Assembly: GCA_023055425.1 (NCBI GenBank)
Contig: JALGPY010000007.1
Coordinates: 12,844,001 to 12,908,000, forward strand
Source of the DNA: Linanthus parryae
Taxonomy: Eukaryota > Streptophyta > Magnoliopsida > Ericales > Polemoniaceae
Length of the DNA: 64,000 bases
Direction of reading: 5' to 3'
Below the pieces are notes generated by a model, which was not told where the DNA came from, ran no database searches, and was given only the letters and a program-made list of their open reading frames with translations. This document shows positions 33,527 through 46,035 of the stretch, one piece after another. The translations under genes and the position numbers were made by a program. How positions within the stretch are numbered: the stretch's first letter is position 1; each line of letters begins with the position of its first letter.

Positions 33527-36500
33527 ATGGATCCATATTCGCTGAAGTCCGTTGCGGAATTACCTGCTCCTTTCCGTTCATTTTTCAATTTCAGGTAATT
33601 TTCTCCTTTCAGAAACTTGTGATGGAACTTCTACCTATTGGTCTATGTATGGAATTAGTTTAAGGAAAGCGAGATGAGAGGCAAATTAAAAAGTTCATAA
33701 ATTCTTTTGTGTTTTGGTTCAGATCTTTAGGATGCTGCTGTATTGTTGCCGGATATACATATATTTTGGTTTTGTGGGAGTTGAAGTCTAAAAATACATT
33801 GCTTTGACGCTCCTTTGATCATTCAATGCTGTGCATTATATAAATCACCTATTGAAGAAAATATATCATTCTAGGCCAATTGTAAGATGCTATTTTGCAG
33901 TTTGACAAATGCAACTATACTGTAGTTTCATAAACCATGAATGAGAATGAGTACCTCACCATCACGTTTCTACCTCATATCTTTGGAACATCAATGTCAA
34001 GCATGGGGATGTTCTTTCAAGAGCTTGTTTCCCGACGATGCTTTGTGTTATTGCTTATTACTACTACAATGGTTGTTAAAATTAGACTAGTTCTTACCCC
34101 TGTGTTTATTTACCAGGTACTTTAACTCACTGCAGAGTGAGTGTTTTTCTGCTTGTTTCCTGTCGGATATAAATATGGTTATATCTGCCCCCACCGGAAG
34201 TGGAAAAACTGTTCTCTTTGAGCTGTGCATATTGAGGCTTCTCTCAAGGTTCATCTCTGCAGATGGAAGATTTGAACACATAAAAGGGACCCTCAAAACA
34301 GTAAGTCTCCTACGATATTTTCTGTTCTAGAATTTAGGTCATTCTTTTTTAATAAGGAAAGAAAACCACATCAGGGACTTAGTAAGACCACTCCCTTGAG
34401 GCACTTTGTTAGCTTTATTCTGTTAGCTAACCGTCAAAACATATCTTTTGTTCTTGTGCACTGTTGTATTCTTAGTGTGGTTTTGTGCCTCCAGCGTTGC
34501 ATATGGTTAGAATGTTAGATAGAGATTGGCATCACTTGCACTGGGTTCCTTCTCATTTTAAGTAGCATGCAGATTTATATTGCCCCTTCTAAAGCTTTGG
34601 TACAAGAGAAGATACGGGGTTGGAACCAGAAGCTCGGGCCGTGGGGCATAAATTGCCTTGAATTGACAGGGGATAATGAATCTTACAACATAAGAAATAT
34701 ACAAGAAGCTGACATTATTGTCACCACTCCCGAGGTGTGTATATCAATGATCCTTATATTGTCACCACTCTTCTTTCTTTAGTAGTAGTTTTGACAATCA
34801 GGCCTCCTGTTAAGGTAAATGAGTAACTCAACTACCCTTTTATTTATTTATTTTGAGTATAACGTAGTGAACTCGCTATCCTTTATGCAGAAGTTTGATG
34901 CTGTAACTCGATATCGAATAAAAGATGGTGGTTTGAGTTTCTTTAGTGATATAGCACTGCTGCTCATTGATGAAGTCCATCTGTTAAATGATCCACGTGG
35001 AGCAGCTCTGGAGGCAATAGTTAGTAGAATAAAAATGCTTGCTCGCAATCCTGAAATGCAGTCTAGTACCCTGGCGCATGTTCGTCTCCTTGCTGTTTCT
35101 GCAACTATTCCAAATATTAGCGACCTTGGTAGGTTCCAGCATTTTGTGCATTGGTGACAGTGGAATTTCTCATTACTTATCCTGAAATGAAAGAATGACA
35201 CAAAGTAATTGATTTTCAGCTGAATGGCTCATGGTTCCCATCGACGGGATAAAAAGGTATGTTTTAACTGTGGTCTTTTGCCATATGTCTGGGAGCTTGT
35301 TTGTCTGTCAAAGTAACAACCCTCCTTTTCTATCTGCCGCCTGTTTTCTCACAGATTTGGTGAAGAAATGAGACCTGTAAAGTTGACTACCAAAGTCCAT
35401 GGTATGCATGATATCTCTAATATGTGGGCTTCCCGGTTTCCTTCTTCGTTCTGGTCATGTTGATCTGTGTTGTCAGCAAAAGGAAATTACAAGCTAAACT
35501 ACATTTTTAGATAGCTTTTGTGTAGTTTTTTATCGACTGTTGTGTAGGTTTTATTCTTCTAGTCATAATTTTCATCATCATACCTGGTAGTCTAACATGT
35601 TTGTAATTCAACTGTCCTGGGACATGTCGATCTTTGCTTCCAGGCTACACACCAGCCAAAAATGACTTCCTTTTTGAAAAGGTAAGCTCTCATATACCTC
35701 TTTATTATGTTTCTGCTTTGACTTATTTAATTCTTGAACTTGGAAATTTTAACCAAAAAATGATCAGTCCTATTTATCAAGTTTCTCTGACACTAAATCA
35801 TTTTGATGGTTTGCCCCTTTCATGTGTTAACCAGCGCCTCCAGAACTACATTTTTGGTAAGCATGTATACGATAACTCGTGCAATTATAAGTTTGAGTGT
35901 CCTGATGTATCTTGTATCCATTTGTTGAAACATACTATATTAATGTTTTCGACTCCGAAATGACATTGCAGATATTCTCATGCAACACTCTAGAGGGAAA
36001 TCTGCCCTGGTCTTTTGCGCAACTAGAAAGGGAGCACAAGAAGCAGCTCAGAAACTGTCACAAACTGCAATGACCTTTGGTTACTCAAATCCGTTCATCA
36101 AAGACAGAGAACAGCAGGAGAGACTAAGAGAAGCTTCACTTTCATGTAGTGACAAACAAATGCAATCGTATATCCTTTACGGTGGTATGTGCTAGATGCA
36201 TTCGAACTTTCTCTTCACCTGTACTTGCAGTTTGTTTATTACAGGAACTGATGCAGAAATACTTTCATCATGCTGTTATCTACCTTGCCTCCTGTAAATT
36301 AGTTGGCTACCACAATGGCGGACTTTGCCCGAAGGATAGGAATCTCGTTGAAGGTCTTTTTCTGAACGGTGATCTCCAAGTTCTGTGTACCACAAATACT
36401 CTAGCTCATGGGATCAACCTGCCGGCTCATACAGTAGTGATAAAATCAACCCAGCACTTGTATGATAAACCAGTTTTCTGATAGTGATTACCTTAAACTT

Positions 36501-39500
36501 TCAAATGATTTGAGTCAAACTTATCTTTCTTCATGGCAGTAACAAGGAAAAGGGGCTCTACATGGAATATGACCGGTCAATGGTACTGCAGGTACTTGAC
36601 TCATACCTGAGTTTTACCATTGTAACATCTGTAACTGAACACGCAAGCTTTAAATGTACTTCATGTTCATACTGGACTTCCCTTTTTTTCCATTTTTATG
36701 CAGATGGCTGGCAGAGCAGGCCGTCCACCATTTGATGATACAGGGCTCGTTATAATTATGACCAGAAGAGAAACAGTAATTACCGAATTCTCTAACCCAA
36801 TGTGGCTTCTACACAGAAGAGATTCCCCATTTTATTTACTCCTTTTTTCTTAATTTAGTTAGTTTACTTGAATGTAGCATGCAGATGATCAGTTCATCTG
36901 TCGTCTTGGTGTGTTTAGAGTATACAAAATGTTAATATTAGACCTAGTAAATATCAGTCAACTCTTTTTTCTGATTGTAGGTCCATTTGTATGAGAATCT
37001 TTTGAGTGGATCTGAAATGGTTGAATCGCAGTAAGTCTTATAACTTGACATAACTGTTCTTGTGCTCTGAAATGTTTAAACTATCACGTGCACGGTCATG
37101 CTAAGATTACATCACTACTTCCCTCTTCAGACTGCTTTCATGTGTGACAGAGCATCTAACAGCAGAGATAGTGCAACTCACCATTTCAGATATAACACGT
37201 GCCCTTGAATGGATGAAGTGTTCATTCATGTACGTTAGAATGAAAAAGGCATGTTCCAGTGGAATACTTCGAAGCCCTTCTGATAACTTTTTCTACTAAG
37301 TTGCATGTCTGAACTCTGAAGTATCTGTGCTTGGCCAGAATCCAGAAAGTTACGCAATAAAGAAAGGGATTCCTGGTGACAGGATAGAGAAGCACATCCA
37401 AGGTACTTAGATGAATACAACATAAAGTAGGTGTGCTAGAATTATCTTTTTACCATTGCTTGATTCTATTTGTATTCTACCAGGGATTTGTGTCCAGAAG
37501 GTTAATGAGTTAACAAGTAATCAAATGATCTGGACTGATGAAGATGGTTTCCTCTTGAAGCCTCTTGGTACCTTAAATCTTAAGAGAAATAACGAGATAT
37601 TGTTTACATTTTGATGGATTATTCTAGTTTCAACTGTGGACATTTTGCTCTTCTTGTACACAGAACCAGGAAACCTGATGACAAAGTATTATCTGAGGTT
37701 CAATACCATGAAAACCATTATGAAGGCCCCTGCAGATTGCAGTATAGAAGATGCTCTTCATTTTGTGTGCCAAGCTGAAGAGTTTTCATGTACGTATGAT
37801 AGACAGTTAGGCACTAGCTAAATAGGTAATTTAAAAGCTTGGGAACTGATATTTTATTTTCTGGGAACAAGGGATACAGCTCAGGCGGAATGAAAAGAAG
37901 GTTCTAAGTGATACAAATAATGACAAAGACGGTCGGCTTCGTTTTCACATCCTTGGAGATAAAGGAAAAAAGAAAAAACGAATTCAGACAAGGGAGGAGA
38001 AAATATTTATTTTGGCAAATGACTCCCTGACTGGCGATCCTTCCTTGCATGACATGTCGCTCAGCCAGGTTATTTTAAGTTTAAATATAGAAAAAATTAA
38101 GAGACTATCAATATTAACAGTTGGATCTTTGTTCTGAAACCACAACTGTTTTGTAATGTTATAGGACTTAAACTCGATATGCTCAAATGGGTGTAGAATC
38201 GCCAAGTGCATGAAGGAGTATTTTATTTATAGAAAGAACTATAAAGGAGCTCTAAACTCCACCCTTCTAGCGAAGTCCTTACATCAAAAGCTCTGGGATG
38301 ACAGCCCATATTTGTTGAAACAATTACCTGGCATTGGAATGGTGACTGCTAAGGTAATGTTATTATTTGATACAAGTCAACATTTTTCGTATTTTTTGGA
38401 TTTCAATCTCTAAAGTTGTCAACAACTCAAACCTCAAATGTGCTCCAACCAGGCACTGCATTCCATGGGAGTGAATTCATTTGAGAAGCTACATGAAGCT
38501 GATCCAAGAAAAATAGAGATAGTCACTGGTCGGAAATACCCATTTGGAAATCATATAAAGGAGTCATTATCATCGTTACCCCCAAAAATCGAGATGAAGA
38601 TTGAGGAAACTAAATGCCCGATTGTAGGGAAGTCCAAGTTAGTAGTAACACTTACTAGGCTATCGGAGCCAGTTAATTCACTCAAGCGACATTATGCTGA
38701 TATGGTATGTATGCACACTAATCTGTTCATGCTTTTGAGACTTACAAAATACCACCTTCATTTGCCAATAAATAATTTGAAAGAGAATCGTTCTCTCTCT
38801 CCACAAGTACTTCATAGCGTTCCTCTCCTTTTATCTTTTTCCCTCTTACAGATTGTTGCTGTAGAAGAAGATAATCTGATTCTTTTTCATGAGAAGATAA
38901 GGTGATGTACTTTCATAACTCACACGTTACATGTTTTTATCTAAAATTGTTTGGCAAACACGTTATCTTGCTCCTTTACTGGTCTACTTGCTGCTGAAGA
39001 CTCGAACAGAAATACGAATTATGTTATAGCAATTTCCTCTTCATTTTCCTCCCCTCCTCAAATCCCAGCTCGTACACCCCATAGTACTTTTACTTAATAG
39101 GCAGTGCAGTAACTCAAAATTTAGGTGGCATTAAGATATGCTCATTCAGTCTTGAGGAATTATGTGCTGCTTTTTGCTATTGGACCAGAAACTTCAAAAC
39201 ACTTGCTTCTCTCAATACTGATGCATTAGTACTTTGGTTTGATGAAGAAGAACTGAATAAAACATTTCCTGGATTCTCTGATGCAGAGTGGATGAATTTT
39301 CCAGGTGAGAAGTTTTGAGCCCATGTCCTTTCCAAGACTTTACAAGTGAAAGTTGGTATCCTATGGCTATGTTTATGCAATTTTCATGTGTTGAGGTTTT
39401 TTGTTACTGATGCAGCCCTTATAGTGCAACAATTCTGGTATCAACTCCTCGAAAAGAAAAGTTGACTGCCAAGGCAGATATAATTTTTGATGAATACAGT

Positions 39501-41717
39501 AAGCTCTGCCAATATTATGAAATATTCGGATTTCCTGTAATTCTTTTCTCCACTTTTTAACTTTTCTATCCATGACATACTATTTAACGTGCAGTTGGAG
39601 TTGACCTCCATGAAAAGTATACATTGAGGGAGGTGATTGATCCAAATGGAATCCACAAACATCCGATTAAGTTCCCATCTTCTTATCCCCGCTCCAAAGA
39701 CATTTGTTTTATAGAGGATAGCAACAACCATACATCTTCTGTATCAACTGAGAAGTCTCGCAAATCAAATAAATCTGAAGTGGAAGCAAATTGCATGTAA
39801 ATTCTCTACTGAAGAGCTTATCTGTTTTCCAAATACGTAATTCTTGTTGTAAGTATAAATTGTTTTTGACAACCTTATATATACTGGTGAACTTCTATTA
39901 TTTTTCAGGCCCAACTTCAATCTTCTGGATGAAGATTTAGACAAATATATGGATGAGGAAGGTATGAACCCTGACATGGTAATTTTTTTTATGCCTTTTC
40001 TATCTGCTCGAGCAGTTCTGACTCTCAGACTTTTGCTGTCTTAGAACTTCTAAGTGGTTGGACTAGACAAGAAACTGAAGCTAGTGACTGCAAAATAATA
40101 ACCCCAAGAACAGTTTTCGATCACATACGTGAAAAAGCCAAGAGCTTCCCCGTCTTGCCTGCATCAGGTAATGGAAGCTTGCCATCATCAGAGGCATTGC
40201 TCCTCGTCAGGAAGCGCACTCGCGATAAGACACTTGAACAGGACCCTGTTGTAATAGATTTGGAAGAACCTGAAGGAAATAAATCCGACTTTGTGTTTGG
40301 TCCAAGTTCTGAACACAGAGGACAAGCTAGAGATGACAATGCCAAAGCTTCTTCCTTAGATCCCCCTTTCTGCTTCGATACCATTTACCCTGTGGATGTG
40401 GATGTGGATGACAGAGGTATGATTTACTGCTCATTTTTTGTTGTTTATATATGTTATGTATTACTGGTGAATTGCTTTTGGGAATAGGAAAGGAAGCAAA
40501 TCACCAAAACATGTAGAAATAGAAATTTTCTCAGCAGTTTCATTAATTTTGAACCTTCATTGAACTAGAAAATGTAAGAATTCCTCTAGGTTGCGTTTGG
40601 ATAGAGATTTGGATTTGGCTTCGAAGTAGAGCTTGTATGTACATAATTGAACTTAGAAAGGGGGGATTGGTAGTGAAACATTAATATGATGCATGAAATG
40701 AGAGTCTCAATAGCTCCAATAGGTCAGATATGAAATGACATGTGTATAGTACTCATTTGAAATCCCTTAGGTTGTGAATGATTAGTTGGGGCTAAATTAC
40801 AAGGTTCCACACAAATCAAAATCTTGAACTTGATTTTATATTGAAAAATGGCTCGATCCAAATCCATATCCATGCTCAAATTCCCTGCGAATCCAAACAG
40901 ACTGGATTTTCCCGTGTACTAGAATGTATACAATACTTAATCATCTCCATAGTGCATCCCTTCTGGGAGGTAACTAGGACGTGTTTTCAGTTTATGCCAT
41001 GTTATTGCTAATATGTTCTCCTAATCACATAAAACTCTATTGCCTTGATTAGCAAATACTTCCCTCTGTTTGGAGCGTGGTGATGTATTTGAAGAATAAT
41101 AACATAACGCCACATTCTTGTTTTAAGATATTTGTTTCTGCTTATTGTCTGCTTTCTCTTAGTCTCTAAACATGTTTTTGGCAGAAGGTGTTCTTGATCC
41201 TGAACCTGAAGCGACCACATCCAAAACATTGACTCAAGAAACGATATTCCAACACATACGGAAGAAAGCCAAGAACTTCCCAGTTGTCAACAACTTGAGA
41301 TCTCTGAACACTGAATCATTTTTTCCTCCACTTGAACTCTTTGCGAAGAACCAGCACGAGCCAAAGACTTCAGCATTTCATAACTTGGAGCAAAAGGACA
41401 GACATCAGACACTGAAGGATACTGTTATGAACTCAGAGCCAGAAACCAAGGAGGTTTGGGGAGATGCATTTCAGGAAGAAGACCTTGGTTGGTTTCAAAG
41501 TCGTAACCACACATCATTGGGAGCTCCTATGTCCAGTAACCGGATGTTCAATGATGATCTCAACATGGAAGCGCCGGTAAAATCCAGAATGGGTGTTGGT
41601 AAACAGCGACTCTCTCCTAGCGTAACTACTGGGCAGTGCAGTTCAGAGACAGCGATAAGGAAAACGAGGGAAGCCGATTCTTTCCTTGGGTTTAAGAGTG
41701 TGTTCTCCTTTCTATGA
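33527..41717 (+). CDS. HFM1: HFM1/MER3 (plant RCK) meiotic DNA helicase
   Basis: Ski2-like 3'-5' DNA helicase needed for class I crossovers in meiosis; nuclear. Exons: 33527-33594, 34117-34300, 34573-34734, 34891-35128, 35220-35256, 35355-35401, 35644-35681, 35835-35856, 35972-36184, 36303-36459, 36540-36591, 36704-36775, 36981-37030, 37131-37248, 37339-37402, 37484-37567, 37664-37789, 37872-38068, 38165-38353, 38453-38704, 38852-38901, 39287-39304, 39416-39498, 39595-39796, 39909-39961, 40045-40416, 41185-41717. This gives 3681 nt, 1226 aa, one open frame. Walker A APTGSGKT is at 47-54 and DEVH at 165-168. [13 protein letters not shown] is in exon 10, QMAGRAGRP at 406-414, and the Sec63 region with the [11 protein letters not shown] helix-hairpin-helix at about 640-780. 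The intron after exon 14 starts GC. It is somewhat longer than I expect for the Arabidopsis protein. Confidence 0.94.
40589..40903. mobile_element. MITE candidate in the last HFM1 intron
   Basis: GGTTGCGTTTGGATAGAGA at the left and the inverse of the right end (GTCTGTTTGGATTCGCAGG) form loose inverted ends. Paired TTTGGATTTGG / CCAAATCCATATCC blocks lie inside. It is wholly within the 768-bp final intron, so the coding frame is unaffected. Class not decided. Confidence 0.4.
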
Positions 41718-42034
41718 TCAATTGATGCACCACCTTAAGAGATGCTTTTCTAGGTATGTCTGTTCCACCATTAGTTTCTTGCAATGTAATCATCTACGAG
41801 GGACATTGCTTTCTCTGTCAACTGTTGAGTCTCAGAGTGTATTTGGGATGTCACGAATTCAGTGCATTACATTCAAATGCTGACCCTCGAATTGCTTCTA
41901 AATTGTACCTCAGAAACTACACAAAAAACAAAGAGTTGCAACTTACAAATGTGCTTCCTCTAAAATGATTGTTGGACTCTGCAGATGTTACCAACTACTA
42001 TCGAATAATCATCTGTTGCTAGATGATTTCTAGA
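41718..42034 (+). other. HFM1 3' flank / probable 3' UTR
   Basis: Follows the HFM1 stop codon directly. No frame is supported; it ends at the small hAT-like element. Confidence 0.45.
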
Positions 42035-42204
42035 CGGGGCCGGCCCTGGATTTCTCGGGGCCTAAAGTAAGTAAAATTTTTGAGGCCTGAAGTAAAGAAA
42101 AATTATATTTTTGATATTGAGAAAAAAAAAATTATCTGTTAGTAGTTGGGGCCTAAATGCCTAATGCGGCTTCCCCCACCTGGCTCCCCCTTGGGACGGC
42201 CCTG
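42035..42204. mobile_element. Small hAT-like MITE (170 bp)
   Basis: The ends CGGGGCCGGCCC and (inverse) CAGGGCCGTCCC resemble the 750-bp hAT element's CAGGGCCGGC ends. GGGGCCTAAAGTAAG near the left and TTGGGGCCTAAATG near the right are internal repeats. Flanks TTTCTAGA and ATCCTTGA agree at five of eight positions, a possibly decayed 8-bp duplication. Confidence 0.6.
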
Positions 42205-43439
42205 ATCCTTGAAACACGAGCGGGTTGCTTTAACATTTTCAGGGGTGGTTTACAATTAAATAGTTGACGTGATGAAGAATGCACCTAATTGTTCCCGAGA
42301 TGGTGGAGTAACATTCAATTGACATGATATTACATATTTAATTCTCGTATTGTACACCAAACACTACAGTAATTTTTATATACTCCACCAACATAGCGTA
42401 CTAGCCAAGTATAAGGCTGTAGAGGAGTGACCAGTAGAGACACCGAATAAAATTAAAATGATGGATATATAAATTCGTAAGAGGTGCACGTTTGTTTTTT
42501 GGGACTAACTGGATTGGATGCTACATTGCTACTGCATTGAATCGCCTGGGATTTTTTTTGGAGCAAGAATGAGCTGGGATTGGACTAGCGAGATTATAAT
42601 TATAATTAACATTGTTTTGTTTTGTGTAATATTGACTCAGTACTACACTAAAGATCATGTTCATCTTATAAGTAGTTCGAATTTATATTATGACTCACAA
42701 ATTTCTCAAAGTTTACATAAATCATTATGTATCTCAATTTTTTTTTATATTACACAACTACACAAACTTTGTACAATTTATAATTGCCTACATTTTTTAG
42801 ATATTGCTTTTAAGCAGGAACATGTCGTAAGAGCAAACATTTTTCAAAAAAGACTGAAGAACTTTGGATAGAAAATCAATTTGCAGTTTCGCCTCGTTGG
42901 CACTTTGCTAAATGTAATATTGCTTTTATCACTCATCGTCTCTGCAGTTTGTAAAATTACGAAACTTGGCTCACAATGGCTAACACCGTTAACTTTCGTT
43001 AAATAAATATGAAAAAAAGAGTAAAAAATAAAAAAATATAAATAAAATTTGAAGAGAGAAAAACGAAAAAACAAAAACTAAAAACAAAGGAGAAAAAAAA
43101 CGCATTATCCATTTGAAGTATTAAAATACTAAAATGCCACTTATTTAAAGAAAGTTCAATAAGGTAGTCAATTGTGACATAAGTGTCGCAATTTTATAAA
43201 CTAGAGAGAATATAAGTGATAAAATCAATACAATATGTAGCGAAACTCCTACATGGTTTTCTGTCAAAAGTTCAAGAAAGAATGAAGAACAAATGGATCT
43301 CGTTGGGGGCGATATCGAAATTATTGCGGGGTTGTTTTCGAAATAGAATGAAACCCACGCGTCACTCGGAAAAAGAAAGAAGAGAGGCCACGTGTACAAA
43401 ATCTTTACACGGTACTGTGAGCTGCATCGTAGGTGATCA
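42205..43439. other. Intergenic between HFM1 and COX5C
   Basis: AT-rich, with no supported coding frame or terminal repeats. The last 200 bp should hold the COX5C promoter, but I see no clear TATA box. Confidence 0.45.
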
Positions 43440-43602
43440 GCTTACCACAATTTACACCGCCCGAAACATCGCGAAGCGTCTAGATTCTTTCGAGAGTAGG
43501 TATAGCGTCTTCACCCATCTCAAAAACGAAGATTTCGGAAGCCGTCGTCTCCGATACGATACGAGTGCTCTGCGGAATTTTGCCATAGAAGATCAATCGA
43601 AG
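43440..43602 (+). other. COX5C non-coding leader exon
   Basis: A GC-richer stretch ends in a good donor (CGAAG|GTACTC at 43602/43603). The matching acceptor TTTGCAG|TG is at 45822/45823, nine bases before the COX5C ATG. The start of the exon is approximate. Plant COX5c genes are known to have a long leader intron that raises expression, which fits this layout. Confidence 0.5.
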
Positions 43603-44239
43603 GTACTCTATTTTTTCGATTTTTTTGGGGGTGTGTTTTGATGATTGATGTAGCCTAATTGCATGTTTCGCCGCTCGATTGGTTCTGTTTGATCCTCGAT
43701 GAAGTTATAACAAAATGCGCAGCAAAATAGCTGCAAATGTTCTTGAGATGTGATTGATTATGTAGAAATGGAGAGAAATCACTCGATATGATCTGTGGTT
43801 TAGTTTGCTTGTTCATAGGGTTTTGGATTTATGGGAGTGGAAATTAGCATATGTATACATCTCTTCCATGTTTATGAATATGAATTTTGATTTTGAGGTT
43901 GCTTATGTGCTTTCTGGTAATATCAGAGCTTTCTAATAATTGAAGTGTCTACAGATTTAACTTGTTAGTGTGAAACGATTCGTGCTTGGTGGTTCTGATT
44001 TTTGTGTGTGTTAGTCCTAGCCCCTAGGTATAGAGGTTGTGAATTGGATCATTTTAGTCTCATTTTGGCTGGTTTGTTAGTAAATAGTAAGGAAACTCGC
44101 ATTAGTTGCTACATACGTGTTCTGATGACTTAAATCTTATGAATAATGTGTAGATTAGAACAAGAGAGATACGATTTTGTCTGGTTGGTTCATTCCTTTC
44201 GAGTCCATCAAAGTCTCATGATGAGTTGGTGACTTAATA

Positions 44240-44665
44240 ATGTGGGTGCTATTAGACCTGTCAAACGGGCTGATTAACCAGTGAACCGGCCAATTTTAAC
44301 CGTTTCTTGAGCAACCAAGCCCGACCCGGGGCTGAAACCAATTTCTTGCGGGCTAGGGCCCGTTAGTCCTTCTGTCAAAACGTGAACAGGCCCGATAATA
44401 ACCGATGGAACTGTTGACCGAGCCCGGCCCCGAACCAAACGGTTAACTGCACCGGCACTTTCCCACCTTTCCCACCAATATATATATATATATCGGTTAA
44501 CTGGTCCGAATTGAACCGAACCGGTATACCCGTTACGGTTGTATGGGTGTCAGGCTGGGCAGGTTAGAGGTTTGCAAATTTTCCCGGGCTGGTTAACCGT
44601 AACCGAATACCCGGTAACCGATCCCGAACCGAACCCGCTCGGTTGAAATTCTCGGCCGGGTTTGG
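44240..44665. repeat. Repetitive GC-rich block in the COX5C leader intron
   Basis: Contains many variants of AACCGG/CCGGTT, CCCGACCCGG and GGTTAACCG, plus an AT dinucleotide run at about 44480-44496. It looks like a decayed transposable element, but I find no clean ends. It lies wholly inside the 2.2-kb leader intron. Confidence 0.4.
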
Positions 44666-45194
44666 TTAAACGAAAGTGCAGACGTGCAGCTGTAGGTGCT
44701 ATATGTGTGATTTGTGTACTCCTGGTATAAATTAAAGCAGTGGCCGAGTATAACGCTAGTCCTTTTACCACTAGTTGGCTTTGAAATGCTTCTTGGGACG
44801 CACGACAACATTCTCATGTTATATCGAGCAACCCAATTCATTGGGAGGGGTTTTTTTTTTTTTAAATATCTCAACTAGTGTATTACATACCCATTTGTTT
44901 GAGTTTGAATATCATATGGACCTTGACCTATCCTATCCCCAAACCAGTACTAAAATTCTAAGAAAACATGGTAATTTGTTATAATCTTGGAACTTTTTAT
45001 CCGGTGGCATGCCTGTATGGGTCTAAACGGCTCGCTAGCTTAAAGAGCGCAGATGGAGCCCACATTCAGGCTCCCTCTGTTAAAAGAGCCAAGCCAGAGC
45101 TGATGGAGGCTTGGTTCGGAAGCTCTAGATCCGGTATTATGTGTAATATTATATATCTCTAATCTAAGATGTACTTTTCTATAATGCATGCAAG

Positions 45195-45305
45195 AAACGC
45201 ATCTTGTCTTACTCCTGAAGGGTGGGGAGAGATCCGACTCGAGATCTCATGAACTGCAATAAACTAGGGCCCTTAGCCCCTTACCACTGTCTACTTGGAT
45301 AAATA
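45195..45305 (-). mobile_element. tRNA-like SINE remnant in the COX5C leader intron
   Basis: The minus strand reads AGACAGTGGTAAGGGGC (A-box-like), then about 30 bases on GAGATCTCGAGTCGGATCTC (B-box-like, near GAGTTCGAATCTC). This spacing fits a tRNA-derived SINE head. No A-rich tail or target duplication is clear. Confidence 0.35.
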
Positions 45306-45831
45306 GATAGTCCACTATACATTAATACATTAATTATTACATTATTCATATCGGTATGTTACATAGTGTATATAGTTTAATATTTAATGTTACGTGCACT
45401 ATTGATATCCATAGTATTATTATTTATATTCTGCCGTTCTTCCTCGTTATCTAGGAGCTTTTTATGATCATTCAATAATGTAGTCAAAAGTAGTTTGTTA
45501 TCAAATTGTTCTCTTATGTCCCTTCATGGATGACTTGCACCAACTTTTAGGTATGCTTCGCATAAATAACCGAGTATGGACAAGCAGAAGCTCGTCTTGT
45601 TTACGCTTACGCTCCGACATGCCTTGCACCGTTTGTTGTGTCCTATGTCAACGACTAGAACTGGCCGTTAAATTTTATAGCAACAAGTGGGCATCAAACC
45701 TGGATAGTTCAATATAGGAGAAACTGGGAATTTAATCTAACGGTTAGCTGAAGTTGTAGTCAGACTTTGCATAGGTTTGGAATCACTAGTGATGATGTTG
45801 GTGCTTGTGCTGATATTTGCAGTGAGGAGGA

Positions 45832-46035
45832 ATGGCTGCAGCTCACAAGGTCGGACATGCTGTGTTGCAGGGCCCGAGTGTGGTGAAGGAGATAATTTAC
45901 GCGATAGGCCTTGGGCTTGTAGCTGGTGGGTTCTGGAAGATGCATCACTGGAACAACCAGAGGAGGACCAGGGAATTCTATGATCTGCTTGACAAGGGCG
46001 TAATCTCTACTGTTGTGGAAGTTGAAGAAGAGTAA
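45832..46035 (+). CDS. COX5C: Cytochrome c oxidase subunit 5c
   Basis: A 67-residue nuclear-encoded small subunit of mitochondrial complex IV (usual length 63-64). The sequence opens MAAAHKVGHAVLQGPSVVKE and has one membrane segment (IIYAIGLGLVAGGFWKMHHW, about 21-40). A basic NNQRRTREFYDLLDKG segment and an acidic end VEVEEE follow. This is the standard layout for plant COX5c, with no cleaved presequence. The coding region is a single exon. The ATG lies nine bases after the acceptor of the long leader intron. Intact. Confidence 0.95.
   Translation: MAAAHKVGHAVLQGPSVVKEIIYAIGLGLVAGGFWKMHHWNNQRRTREFYDLLDKGVISTVVEVEEE

Noticed and set aside
36197..36302. Including [14 protein letters not shown] (from 36245) in HFM1
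   Set aside because: The donor at 36184 and acceptor at 36302 give the continuous YGVGYHNGG expected for the family; the alternative adds residues and shifts phase.
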